64,000 bases of DNA from Streptomyces sporangiiformans (lineage in GTDB: Bacteria > Actinomycetota > Actinomycetes > Streptomycetales > Streptomycetaceae): assembly GCF_005768555.2 (NCBI RefSeq), contig NZ_VCHX02000047.1, positions 62,253-126,252 on the forward strand, written 5' to 3'. A program made the position numbers and the translations under genes. Below, in pieces: positions 16,030 to 24,451 of this stretch. A model generated the notes under the pieces. It was not told the origin of the DNA and searched no databases. It saw only the letters and a program-made list of their open reading frames with translations. The first letter of the stretch is position 1, and every line of letters begins with the position of its first letter.

Positions 16030-18560
16030 GTCCGTCCCCCTTGTTCTGTCCGCGCACCGGCCTCCGCGAGACCGCGGTCGATCGCCGGCACGAGGATCTC
16101 GCTCCACACCTGCTTGCCCGCGCCGACCGGTACGGAGCCCCAGGACGCCGACATCGCCTCGACCAGGAGGAGGCCCCGGCCGCCGGTCGACTCCCAGTCC
16201 ACGATCACCGGCTTGGCGGGCGCACGTGGCGAGGAATCGGTCACGGCGACCCGCACTCGGTCCGCGGCGAGGATGAGGTCGACGCGGACCGCGCCCTGGG
16301 TGTGCACCAGGGCGTTGGTGACCAGTTCGGAGACGACCAGCAGTATGGTGTCGGCCGCGTCCGCGACCTGCCAGGAGCGCAGGGTGCGCGCGGTGAACCG
16401 GCGCGCGTGCATGACGGCGTCGGGCAGCCGCCACACCACCCAGCCGGCCCGTGTCGGCCGGACCTGCATCCCGTCGTACCGCAGCAGCAGCAGTGCCACG
16501 TCGTCCTCACGACGACCGTCGTCGCCGAGGATCGCGTCGGCCATCCGGCCGGGGTCCGTGGGATCGGCCGCGCCGAGCGCTTCGCGTGTGCGGCGCATGC
16601 CCTCGTCCAGATGCAGGGCGGCGGACTCGACCAGGCCATCGGTCACCATGGCGAGGACGGTGCCCGGAGCCAGCGCGACCGCGGTCATGGGGTACTCCGC
16701 GTCCGCGAGTATGCCCAGCGGGAGACCGCCCTCGACCGGGACCTCCTCCGTGCTTCCGTCCGGATGCCTGGCCAGCGGCGAGAGGTGCCCGGCCCGGACG
16801 AACCAGGCATTGCCCTCCTCCATGTCCAGCTCGACATAGCAGCACGTGGCGAACAGGTCGGTCTCCATACCGACCAGCAGACGGTTGGCACGCGAGACGA
16901 CCACGTCGGGCGGATGCCCCTCCACGGCGTAGGCCCTGACCGCGGTGCGCATCTGGCCCATGATGGTCGCGGCACCGGCGCTGTGCCCCTGCACATCGCC
17001 GATGACCAGTGCCACCCGCCCCTCGGAGAGCGCGATGACGTCGTACCAGTCACCGCCCACCTGCAACCCGCGTTTGGCGGGCAGATAGCGGGCGGCGGCG
17101 ATCCCGCCGGGCAACTCGGGGAGACGGCGCGGCAGCAGACTGCGCTGCAGCATCGTGGCAAGCTCCTGCTCGGCGTCGTGCACGTGCGCGCGCATCAGGG
17201 CCTGCCCGACCAGTCCCGCGGTCGCCGTGAGCAGGGAGCGCTCTTCGGGGACGAACTCGTGCGGCTCGTCCCAGCCCACCAGGCACACCCCGGCGACTCG
17301 GCTCTTGGCCAGGAGCGGCAGGACGGCCAGCCCTCCCGGTCCGACGCCCGCGAGCGCGGGTTCGAGCGTGGCTTCGGCGGGCCACAGGCCCATGCGTCCC
17401 TCCCGCAGAGCCGACTGCAGCGTGGGCAGGGACTCGACCGGTGCGTCGGGCCACTCCGAACGCCACTCGGCACGCCATGCGTCCGGCCAGGCGCGGGGCT
17501 GCGGCGGATCCAGCACGGTGACCGTCAGCCGGTCTTCCTGCAACTCCGCGAGCGCGACCCGGTCGGCACCCAAGGGCTCGCGCAGGGCGGCGACGACCAC
17601 CTGGCTGACGTCACGGACCGTCGTGGCGTCGTCGAGCGCGGCGGTCAGCCACTGGATCTTGGAGACGTCATCGGCACTCTGCCGCAGCGCGGAGGCCGCG
17701 GTCATCACGCCCAGCACCTGCTCCGCCCCGTCGCCGGTGCCCTTCAGCACCCGGCAGCTCAGGCGCAGCCAGCGCTGCTCACCGGTGGGGCGGCGGATGC
17801 GGAACTCCAGTTCCCGGCGTTCGGATGCCTGTGTGGACGGCTCCACGACCGACATCAGCGCGGGCAGGTCCTCCGGGACGGTGTGCGCGAGCAGGGTGTC
17901 GACCTTGCCGTCGAAGTCGTCCGGGGCGATGCCGACCAGTTCGAGCACGACCGCGTCCGCCTCGATCAGACCGGTGTCCGGGACCAGGAGGAACGAGCCG
18001 ACGCGCATTCTGAGCAGGGCAGGGCCCAGCAGCGGCGAGGGCGCGGACCGGTCGGCCCCGGCCTTGAACACGTCGGCGACCGCTTCGGCGTACCGCTCCA
18101 GGAAGCCCTGCTGCTCGGTTCCGAAGTCGTCCGCGGTGTCCCCCACGACGACGAGGCAGCCCAGCCGCCTGCCATCCACTCTGAGGGGCATCACACCGAG
18201 CGACACCCCGCGCCGCAGTGCCGCCGCGCCGCCCTCGTGGTACGAGGCGAGCGCCGTGGGACCCAGCCACAGGGGCCGGCCGGCCCGGAAGGCGTCGGCC
18301 ATGGGGGAGCGACCGGACACGGGGCTGCGCTCCGGCAGCCCGTACCGGGCGGGGGCGTCTCCGGCCGTTTCGACCAGCCGCAGGTCTTCGCTCTCTTCGT
18401 CCGGCGTGTAGACCGCCGCCAGCGCCGCCCCGGCGAACGCCAGGACCCGCTCGCTCGCGGTGTCCTCAGGCGTCGGAAGAGGCGAACCGGTGCCCTCCGC
18501 CCCTGCTCCGTACGTCCTCAGCCCCGAGAGTCCGGCCTGGGCACCGCCGTAGTGGGGCAT
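16026..18560 (-). CDS. GAF-PAS-GAF SpoIIE/PP2C phosphatase with C-terminal HATPase domain
   Basis: An 844-residue multidomain signalling protein. From the N-terminus: a GAF-like region (about 30-170), a PAS-like region (about 190-310), a second GAF (about 320-470), a SpoIIE/PP2C phosphatase core (about 480-690, with GGDWYD, IGDVQGHSAGAA and VTDGLVE), and a C-terminal HATPase/anti-sigma-type kinase domain (about 720-830, with ELVTNALVHT and GGRGLLLVEAM). Such proteins dephosphorylate anti-anti-sigma factors and can also phosphorylate them. ATG at 18560 follows GGGAGGT; a longer frame reaches 18710. Unusually, the stop overlaps the start of a sugar-binding lipoprotein gene, tying a sigma-factor switch to a transporter. 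Confidence 0.9.
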   Translation of the reverse strand: MPHYGGAQAGLSGLRTYGAGAEGTGSPLPTPEDTASERVLAFAGAALAAVYTPDEESEDLRLVETAGDAPARYGLPERSPVSGRSPMADAFRAGRPLWLGPTALASYHEGGAAALRRGVSLGVMPLRVDGRRLGCLVVVGDTADDFGTEQQGFLERYAEAVADVFKAGADRSAPSPLLGPALLRMRVGSFLLVPDTGLIEADAVVLELVGIAPDDFDGKVDTLLAHTVPEDLPALMSVVEPSTQASERRELEFRIRRPTGEQRWLRLSCRVLKGTGDGAEQVLGVMTAASALRQSADDVSKIQWLTAALDDATTVRDVSQVVVAALREPLGADRVALAELQEDRLTVTVLDPPQPRAWPDAWRAEWRSEWPDAPVESLPTLQSALREGRMGLWPAEATLEPALAGVGPGGLAVLPLLAKSRVAGVCLVGWDEPHEFVPEERSLLTATAGLVGQALMRAHVHDAEQELATMLQRSLLPRRLPELPGGIAAARYLPAKRGLQVGGDWYDVIALSEGRVALVIGDVQGHSAGAATIMGQMRTAVRAYAVEGHPPDVVVSRANRLLVGMETDLFATCCYVELDMEEGNAWFVRAGHLSPLARHPDGSTEEVPVEGGLPLGILADAEYPMTAVALAPGTVLAMVTDGLVESAALHLDEGMRRTREALGAADPTDPGRMADAILGDDGRREDDVALLLLRYDGMQVRPTRAGWVVWRLPDAVMHARRFTARTLRSWQVADAADTILLVVSELVTNALVHTQGAVRVDLILAADRVRVAVTDSSPRAPAKPVIVDWESTGGRGLLLVEAMSASWGSVPVGAGKQVWSEILVPAIDRGLAEAGARTEQGGRT

Positions 18561-18922
18561 GTCCGCATCTACCTCCCGTCCGTGCACCGGTGCCACCGGT
18601 GGAGGCCCCCGGAACACAGGCGGCGCCGGCCCCGGCGCCGGTTCACGCCGCTCAGGAGGCGGGGCACCCCACACCAGAATCGCATACATGGACAAAGCCG
18701 ACAGATGCATCAGGGGTGGTTACGTACTCGCACCCGCGCCAGGCGTTTACAGCGGTTGCCGTGCGCGCTAGCTTCACAAGAGGGAGGTGGGAGCGCTCCC
18801 ACATGAGGGTGGACCGGAACCCGCCCCCGGGTTCGCTCCCGCCTCACACCTACGCGTACGCATCCATGCGTGCACATCACCTGCGCACGTTCCTTCAGGT
18901 CGTACACCAAGGAGCTATTGTC
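18561..18922. other. Divergent intergenic region (phosphatase / LPMO)
   Basis: About 360 bp holding the divergent promoters of the SpoIIE-type gene and the LPMO gene. The only clear element is the CebR box at 18788-18801. No small gene is supported. Confidence 0.6.
18788..18801. promoter_or_regulatory. CebR box (cellulose utilisation operator)
   Basis: TGGGAGCGCTCCCA, a perfect 14-bp palindrome, is identical to the published binding consensus of the Streptomyces cellobiose-responsive LacI-family repressor CebR. It lies 122 bp upstream of the LPMO start, so the enzyme should be induced by cello-oligosaccharides. Confidence 0.9.
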
Positions 18923-19996
18923 ATGCGCGTGACAAAAACGCGATTAAGGCTGCTGCCCGCACGTCACAGAGCCCTCCTCCTCGTCCTGCTCGCCCTCGTC
19001 ACGACGATCCCGGCGCTCGGTCTGGTCGTCACGGCCGGCGGCGAGGCCGAGGCGCACGGCACGCCCATGAAGCCGGGCAGCCGCACCTTCCTGTGCTGGC
19101 AGGACGGACTGACCGACACCGGTGAGATCAAGCCCGTCAACCCGGCCTGCAAGGCGGCGCAGCAGGTCAGCGGCACAACGCCGTTCTACAACTGGTTCTC
19201 CGTGCTCCGCTCGGACGGTGCCGGACGCACCCGCGGCTTCGTGCCCGACGGCGAGCTGTGCAGCGGCGGCAACACCAACTTCACCGGGTTCAACACGCCC
19301 AGCAAGGATTGGCCGCTCACCCACCTCACCTCGGGAGCGACCGTCGACTTCTCGTACAACGCGTGGGCGGCGCACCCGGGTTGGTTCTATGTGTACATCA
19401 CCAAGGACGGCTTCGACCCGACCAAGACGCTCACCTGGAACGACATGGAGGAGCGGCCGTTCCTGAGCGTCGACCACCCGCCGCTGAACGGCAGCCCGGG
19501 CACGGTCGAGGCCAACTACTCCTGGCGGGGCAAGCTGCCCGACAACAAGTCGGGCCGCCACATCGTCTACATGGTCTGGCAGCGCTCCGACAGCCAGGAG
19601 ACCTTCTACTCCTGCTCGGACGTCGTCTTCGACGGCGGCAACGGCGAGGTGACCGGCGTCAAGGAGCCGGGCAACCCCACCGATCCCGTACCGGGCCAGT
19701 GCTCCGCGACCCGGCGCACGACGGGCAGCTGGTCCGGCGGCTACCAGTCCGAGGTGACCGTCACCAACACCGGAAACGTGCCGATGCTCGGCTGGATGGT
19801 CGACTGGAACCTGCCGAGCGGGCAGCGGCTCGACAGCCTCTGGAGCGGCACCGCGACCACCCAGGGGCAGAACGTGATGGTGCACAACGCGAACTGGAAC
19901 GGCTCGCTGGAGCCAGGCCGGAGCACGACCTTCGGATACGTCGTCTCCGGCTCGGGCGGTGATCCGTCGACCAGCCTTGCGTGCAGGGTCGGCTGA
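18923..19996 (+). CDS. Secreted AA10 lytic polysaccharide monooxygenase with CBM2
   Basis: A 357-residue secreted enzyme. The signal peptide ends at AEA, exposing His45 as the mature N-terminus; with His151 (AAHPGWF) it forms the copper histidine brace, and Phe237 (DVVF) fits the axial position. The AA10 domain spans about 45-238, a Pro/Gly linker follows, and a CBM2 cellulose-binding module spans about 259-357 (SWSGGYQSEVTVTNTG, NANWNG, GYVVSG). It cleaves crystalline polysaccharide by copper-dependent oxidation. The ATG at 18923 follows AAGGAG. CBM2 plus a CebR box favours cellulose over chitin as substrate. Confidence 0.95.
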   Translation: MRVTKTRLRLLPARHRALLLVLLALVTTIPALGLVVTAGGEAEAHGTPMKPGSRTFLCWQDGLTDTGEIKPVNPACKAAQQVSGTTPFYNWFSVLRSDGAGRTRGFVPDGELCSGGNTNFTGFNTPSKDWPLTHLTSGATVDFSYNAWAAHPGWFYVYITKDGFDPTKTLTWNDMEERPFLSVDHPPLNGSPGTVEANYSWRGKLPDNKSGRHIVYMVWQRSDSQETFYSCSDVVFDGGNGEVTGVKEPGNPTDPVPGQCSATRRTTGSWSGGYQSEVTVTNTGNVPMLGWMVDWNLPSGQRLDSLWSGTATTQGQNVMVHNANWNGSLEPGRSTTFGYVVSGSGGDPSTSLACRVG

Positions 19997-20001
19997 TCTT
20001 C

Positions 20002-20031
20002 GGGTGCGGGTGCGGGTGCGGGTGCGGGTGG
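20002..20031. repeat. GGGTGC tandem repeat
   Basis: Five consecutive hexamer units (the last degenerate) just after the LPMO stop. A non-coding simple repeat. Confidence 0.85.
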
Positions 20032-20074
20032 GCGGGGGAGGGTTTTCCTTCCCCAAGCCCACCCCTTCCCGAAA

Positions 20075-20093
20075 CTGGGGGCTTCGCCCCCAG
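20075..20093. terminator. Hairpin terminator between convergent LPMO and GH92 genes
   Basis: CTGGGGGC-ttc-GCCCCCAG, a perfect 8-bp stem with a TTC loop, a common Streptomyces intergenic terminator type. Confidence 0.75.
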
Positions 20094-20150
20094 GCCCCCA
20101 GGCCCCCGCGGTTGTGTTTCGGCTGCGGGTTCGTTGTGGCTGGTCGCGCA

Positions 20151-20181
20151 GTTCCCCGCGCCCCTCACGGGCGCGGGGAAC
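20151..20181. repeat. Streptomyces interspersed inverted repeat, copy A
   Basis: GTTCCCCGCGCCC (20151-20163) and GGGCGCGGGGAAC (20169-20181) form a 13-bp perfect stem, flanked upstream by GTGGCTGGTCGCGCA. Copies B (36103-36131) and C (42982-43028) share the core and, for C, the flank. It probably also acts as a terminator. Confidence 0.8.
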
Positions 20182-20190
20182 CTGCGTGCC

Positions 20191-23100
20191 TCAGGCCAGC
20201 AGCTCCACCTCCGCGAGTGTCGCCTCGCCGTCGAGGACCAGGCGGTAGTGCCGGTACGTCCCCGGTGACCCGACCGAGAACGCCCGTGTCTGCTTGTCCC
20301 ACGTGAAGGATTCACCGGAACGCCGGTCCAGGTCCTTCCACTCACCGCCGTCGGACGAGCCCTGCAGGATCCAGCCCTTGGGGGCCTTCGCGCGGTCGGC
20401 GGAGGTCAGCGTGTACTGAACTGCCTTGGACTCCTGGGGGGTCGGCAGTTCGACAGACGCCGTGACTGCCGCGTCCGTCGCAGAGGTGTTGTCGAACAAC
20501 GCTCCGTCGCCCTCGAGGGCATCGCCCCGCGGCGACGGCACCTTGTCGTCCTGCGTGATCGACACGGGCGCCGCGTCCTTCCCCGTGCCCCACGACGACG
20601 GCCTCGGCCCCATGTCGAACTCCAGGACCCCACCGCGGGCGATCAGCGCGTGCGGAAGCGAAGTGGATTTCCACGTACGGCCGTTGACCTTCACCCCCTG
20701 CACGTACACGTTCTTCGCGCTGTTCTTCGGGGCCCTGACGACCAGCTCCTCGCCGTTCTCCAGATGGACGGTCGCCTTGGTGAACAGCGGTGAGCCGATG
20801 GCGTACTCACCGCTGCCCATCACCAGTGGATAGAAGCCGAGCGCCGAGAAGAGGTACCAGGCCGACTGCTCGCCGTTGTCCTCGTCGCCGTGATAGCCCT
20901 GGCCGATCTCGCTGCCGGTGTACAGGCGGGAGAGCACCTCTCGCACGTTCTTCTGGGTCTTCCAGGGCTGCCCGGCCGCGTCGTACATGTAGGTGGCGTG
21001 GTGGGCCACCTGGTTGGAGTGGCCGTACATGCCCATCCGTACGTCTCGGGCCTCGGTCATCTCATGGATGACGCCGCTGTACGAGCCCTTGAACTCGGGC
21101 GAGGCGGTCTCCGGGGTCGCGAAGTACTCGTCGAGCTTCTCCGCGAGGCCCGGCCGTCCGCCGTACAGGTTGGCGAGGCCGCGCGAGTCCTGGGGCGCGG
21201 TGAAGGCGTACCCCCACCCGTTCGTTTCGGTGTAGTCGTAACCCCACACCCGCGGGTCGTACTCGGACGACTCCACCCGCCAGGCGCCCTTTTCGTCGCG
21301 GCCCTGGAAGAAGCCGGCCTTGGGGTCGAAGAGCCGGACGTAGTCCCGCGCGCGGTTGAGGAAGTACGCGGACTCCTCCTGGTAGCGCTTCTCGCCCGTC
21401 TTCTTGTAGAGGGCCTGGCCCATCTTCGCGATGCCGTAGTCGTTGAGGTAGCCCTCCAGCGCCCACGACAGGCCCTCGTCGGTCTCGGTGCTGGTGTAGC
21501 CGAGGAAGGGCGAGGTCGTCATGCCCTTGCGGCCGACGCCCGAGGACGGCGGGACGACGGTCGCGTTCTTCAGGGCCGCCTCGTACGCCGACTTCGCGTC
21601 GAAGCCGACGCCCTTGACGTAGGCATCGGCGAACGCCACGTCCGACGAGGTGCCGGTCATCAGGTCCGCGTACCCGGGCGAGGACCAGCGCGAGGTCCAG
21701 CCGCCGTCCTTGTACTGCTGCACGAAACCGTCGACCATTTCCCCCGCCTGGCGAGGGGTGAGCAGCGAGTACGCCGGCCAGGTCGTCCGGTACGTGTCCC
21801 AGAAGCCGTTGTTGACGTACACCTTGCCGTCGACGATCTTCGCCCCGGTGTGCGTCGGCGTGTCCGGGCCGGGCATCGGGGAGAACGGCGAGGCGTACTG
21901 GTACTTCGAACCCACCTTCTCGAAGCCGGAGTTGGGATAGAGGTACAGCCGGTAGAGGCTGGAGTACAGCGTCGTCAGCTGGTCCGGCGTCGCGCCCTCG
22001 ACCTCGACCTTGCCGAGGATCCGGTCCCACTGCCGCTGGGCGCGTGACATGACCGTGTCGAAGGACGTGCCGTCCGGGATTTCCTGGCGGAGATTGTCCT
22101 TGGCCTGGTCGACGCTGATGAGGGAGGTCGCCAGACGCAGCGTGACCCGGCGGTCGGCGCCCGCGTCGAAGCGCAGATGGCCCTTGACTCCCGAGGAGCT
22201 CCCGTCGGTCACCGGCGCGTCGAAGACCCCGTACACGAACAGCCGCGTCGCGCCCGTCGACAGTCCGGACTTCACGTCCGAGTAACCGGTGACGACCCCG
22301 TTCTCCTTGTCCAGGGTCAGCCCGGCCTGGTCCGTGACGTTGTCGAAGAGCACGCTCGCGTCGTCACCGGGATAGGTGAAGCGGAGCGCCGCCGCGTGGT
22401 CGGTCGGCGCCATCTCCGCCTTGAGGCCGTTCTCGAACCGGACCCCGTAGTAGTACGGGCGCGCCGTCTCGTTCTCGTGCCGGAAGGCGAGCGCGCGGGC
22501 GGCGCGGCCGGTGTCCGGTGTTCCGGCCGCGGCCGACGGCATCACCTGGAAGGTCTGCCGGTCGCCCATCCAGGGGCTGGGCTCGTGACTCGCGCTGAAC
22601 GCCTGGATGGTGGGCAGGTTGTCCGCGTTGTTCGCCCGCGCGTAGTCGTACAGCCAGCTGAGCGATCCCGCGTTGGTGACCGGCGTCCAGAAGTTGAAGC
22701 CGTGCGGTACGGCCGTCGCGGGGAAGTTGTTGCCGCGTGAGAAGCCGCTGCTGGAGTTGGTGCCGCGCGTGGTCGAGGCGTAGTCCGACAGGTGGGCCTT
22801 GGGTTTCTCGGGCTTCTTGACGCGCAGCGCGAGATCGTCCAGCCAGCCGCGGAACTTCGCGGGGCCCTTCGGGGAGTCGTATGCGACGAGGATTCGGTCG
22901 ACGGTCCGGCCGGCCGCGACGGAGCCGATCCGCGAGACGACGTTGTTCCACTGATTGACGTACAGGACCTTGGCCGCGCCCTGGCCCTGCGGCGTCAGCG
23001 CGAACCCGTGCTGGTCGGTGGCGCGCAGGTCACTCAGATGGGTGCCGTCCGTGAAGGCCAGGTCCACGGACACGTTCGTGGCGTCGTAGTCGCGGTCGGC

Positions 23101-23997
23101 GTCCGCCATCGCCGGGAAGATCCGGTACGCCAGCTCGGTGTTCCGCCCGACCTCGACGTTCACGTCGAAGACCTTGTTGTACGAGTAGGCGCGGCCGTCC
23201 GTCCGGTGTGTCCCCGCGTACCGCAGGGCCTGCTTGCCGGTGAAGCCCGCCCGCGCCTTGGCGGTCGGGGAGCCGTTCGGCCCGCGGTCCACGAGCGAGA
23301 GCATGTCCCGGGGCGCGGGCTCCTCGCCGCCGCCGGTCGATAACTGCACGTCGGCCAGTTGCGTGGCGTCGGGGGCGCCGTTGTTGCGCGTGATGTCGAG
23401 CCGGAAGTGCTGGTACTCGGCCGGGGCGGCGAGGTCGTACGACTTTGTCTGGAATCGTTTGTCGAAGACCTCGCCCGAGCGGCTGTCGAGGGTCTTCCAG
23501 TCCTTGCCGTCCGTGGAGCCCCGCAGGTTCCAGTCCCTGGGGTCGCGCTCGTCGTGGTCGTTGGCCGACGTCAGCGCGTAGGTGACGACCTTGACCGGAG
23601 CGTCCAGGTCGAACTCCACCCAGCCGGTGGGCGCGAAGGTCAGCCACTTGGTGCTCGGTTCACCGTCGACGAGGTTCTCCTTCACCTCGCCCGCGCCCGT
23701 GTGCTCACCGCTCGCCCGGACGTCCGTGACGTGGTCGGTCACGTTGCCGGGGATGCCGCTGCTGTAGCCGCCGTCCACGCCTGATGAGCGTTTTGTGCCG
23801 TCAGGCGATGTATCGACTGTATTGAGCCAGTCCGGTGCGGGATCGTCCGTCTCGAACGAGGAGGCGAACTCCCGGTCGGCGGCCGCCGCTTCACCTGGCC
23901 GGGCGACGGCGGCGCCCTGCGAGGTCATCACCAGTGCGAAGGCGGTCACTCCGAGGACCGCCGTGGAAGCCCATCTGTGCCGAGCTCTGTGCTGCAT
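20191..23997 (-). CDS. Secreted GH92 alpha-mannosidase with discoidin-like domains
   Basis: A 1268-residue secreted enzyme. The signal peptide covers the first 33 residues or so. A discoidin/F5-8C-like carbohydrate domain covers about 60-220, a beta-rich N-terminal GH92 domain about 230-560, the catalytic (alpha/alpha)6 region about 560-1080 (NGFWDTYRTTWPAYSLL, YHGDEDNGEQSAWYLFSALGFYP), and a second discoidin-like domain the last 150 residues. GH92 enzymes are calcium-dependent exo-alpha-mannosidases acting on mannan or N-glycans. The ATG at 23997 follows AAGGAGG. A GACAACGTTGTC palindrome just upstream suggests LacI- or ROK-type control. Confidence 0.93.
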   Translation of the reverse strand: MQHRARHRWASTAVLGVTAFALVMTSQGAAVARPGEAAAADREFASSFETDDPAPDWLNTVDTSPDGTKRSSGVDGGYSSGIPGNVTDHVTDVRASGEHTGAGEVKENLVDGEPSTKWLTFAPTGWVEFDLDAPVKVVTYALTSANDHDERDPRDWNLRGSTDGKDWKTLDSRSGEVFDKRFQTKSYDLAAPAEYQHFRLDITRNNGAPDATQLADVQLSTGGGEEPAPRDMLSLVDRGPNGSPTAKARAGFTGKQALRYAGTHRTDGRAYSYNKVFDVNVEVGRNTELAYRIFPAMADADRDYDATNVSVDLAFTDGTHLSDLRATDQHGFALTPQGQGAAKVLYVNQWNNVVSRIGSVAAGRTVDRILVAYDSPKGPAKFRGWLDDLALRVKKPEKPKAHLSDYASTTRGTNSSSGFSRGNNFPATAVPHGFNFWTPVTNAGSLSWLYDYARANNADNLPTIQAFSASHEPSPWMGDRQTFQVMPSAAAGTPDTGRAARALAFRHENETARPYYYGVRFENGLKAEMAPTDHAAALRFTYPGDDASVLFDNVTDQAGLTLDKENGVVTGYSDVKSGLSTGATRLFVYGVFDAPVTDGSSSGVKGHLRFDAGADRRVTLRLATSLISVDQAKDNLRQEIPDGTSFDTVMSRAQRQWDRILGKVEVEGATPDQLTTLYSSLYRLYLYPNSGFEKVGSKYQYASPFSPMPGPDTPTHTGAKIVDGKVYVNNGFWDTYRTTWPAYSLLTPRQAGEMVDGFVQQYKDGGWTSRWSSPGYADLMTGTSSDVAFADAYVKGVGFDAKSAYEAALKNATVVPPSSGVGRKGMTTSPFLGYTSTETDEGLSWALEGYLNDYGIAKMGQALYKKTGEKRYQEESAYFLNRARDYVRLFDPKAGFFQGRDEKGAWRVESSEYDPRVWGYDYTETNGWGYAFTAPQDSRGLANLYGGRPGLAEKLDEYFATPETASPEFKGSYSGVIHEMTEARDVRMGMYGHSNQVAHHATYMYDAAGQPWKTQKNVREVLSRLYTGSEIGQGYHGDEDNGEQSAWYLFSALGFYPLVMGSGEYAIGSPLFTKATVHLENGEELVVRAPKNSAKNVYVQGVKVNGRTWKSTSLPHALIARGGVLEFDMGPRPSSWGTGKDAAPVSITQDDKVPSPRGDALEGDGALFDNTSATDAAVTASVELPTPQESKAVQYTLTSADRAKAPKGWILQGSSDGGEWKDLDRRSGESFTWDKQTRAFSVGSPGTYRHYRLVLDGEATLAEVELLA

Positions 23998-24021
23998 GCG
24001 CGAGCAGCCTCCTTGCGCGTG

Positions 24022-24033
24022 GACAACGTTGTC
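24022..24033. promoter_or_regulatory. Palindromic operator upstream of GH92
   Basis: GACAACGTTGTC, a perfect 12-bp palindrome 25 bp before the GH92 start codon. The central CG and the size are typical of LacI-family operators. The cognate regulator is not identifiable from this window. Confidence 0.6.
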
Positions 24034-24049
24034 AACTTCGCTGCGCAAG

Positions 24050-24451
24050 GTTCAATAGGGGGTCAAGTTGCCGGTGATGTCAAGGTTGCCGAATGGGCCG
24101 TCCCGTGCGTTCTCGGCCAATTTTCTGTCAGCGGAATGCGACGGGTGCGTGATATTTCCGGGAGGTCTCAACTCGGGAAAGATGATGGGGTGCCCCGCTC
24201 CCGATCTTGCTCCCTGGACGGGAAGTGGACTATACCTGTCGGCGTCTGCTCGGCCGTTCGAACAGGTCGTCAACAGGCAGGGGCAGGGGGACACCGGAGG
24301 CGCGGCGCACGCCGACTGCCGCCATTCCCGCTGATCCTGGTGCTGAAATGTGCAAGACCTCCAGTCAAGTGCAAGACCAGCTTCACCACACCGCGGTGCC
24401 GGGGAGGGTCCGGTTCACCGCCTGAGTCCTGGAGAAGGCGAGGACTTGAGC
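24050..24451. other. Divergent intergenic region (GH92 / ngcE)
   Basis: About 400 bp with no supported gene. It holds the DasR-like site at 24224-24239 and presumably the ngcE promoter; the rest shows nothing distinctive. Confidence 0.6.
24224..24239. promoter_or_regulatory. DasR-like (dre) site upstream of ngcE
   Basis: AGTGGACTATACCTGT fits the DasR-responsive element consensus A(C/G)TGGTCTAGACCA(G/C)T at most positions and keeps the GG-CTA-CC core. DasR is the GntR repressor of chitin/GlcNAc uptake, and the downstream genes are GlcNAc transporters. Confidence 0.75.

Noticed and set aside
16041..18806. 921-residue plus-strand frame across the phosphatase gene
   Set aside because: Antisense shadow; the opposite strand has intact GAF, PP2C and HATPase motifs.
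20002..20031. Possible CRISPR-like or regulatory repeat of GGGTGC
   Set aside because: Uninterrupted hexamer repeat with no spacers; simple sequence only.
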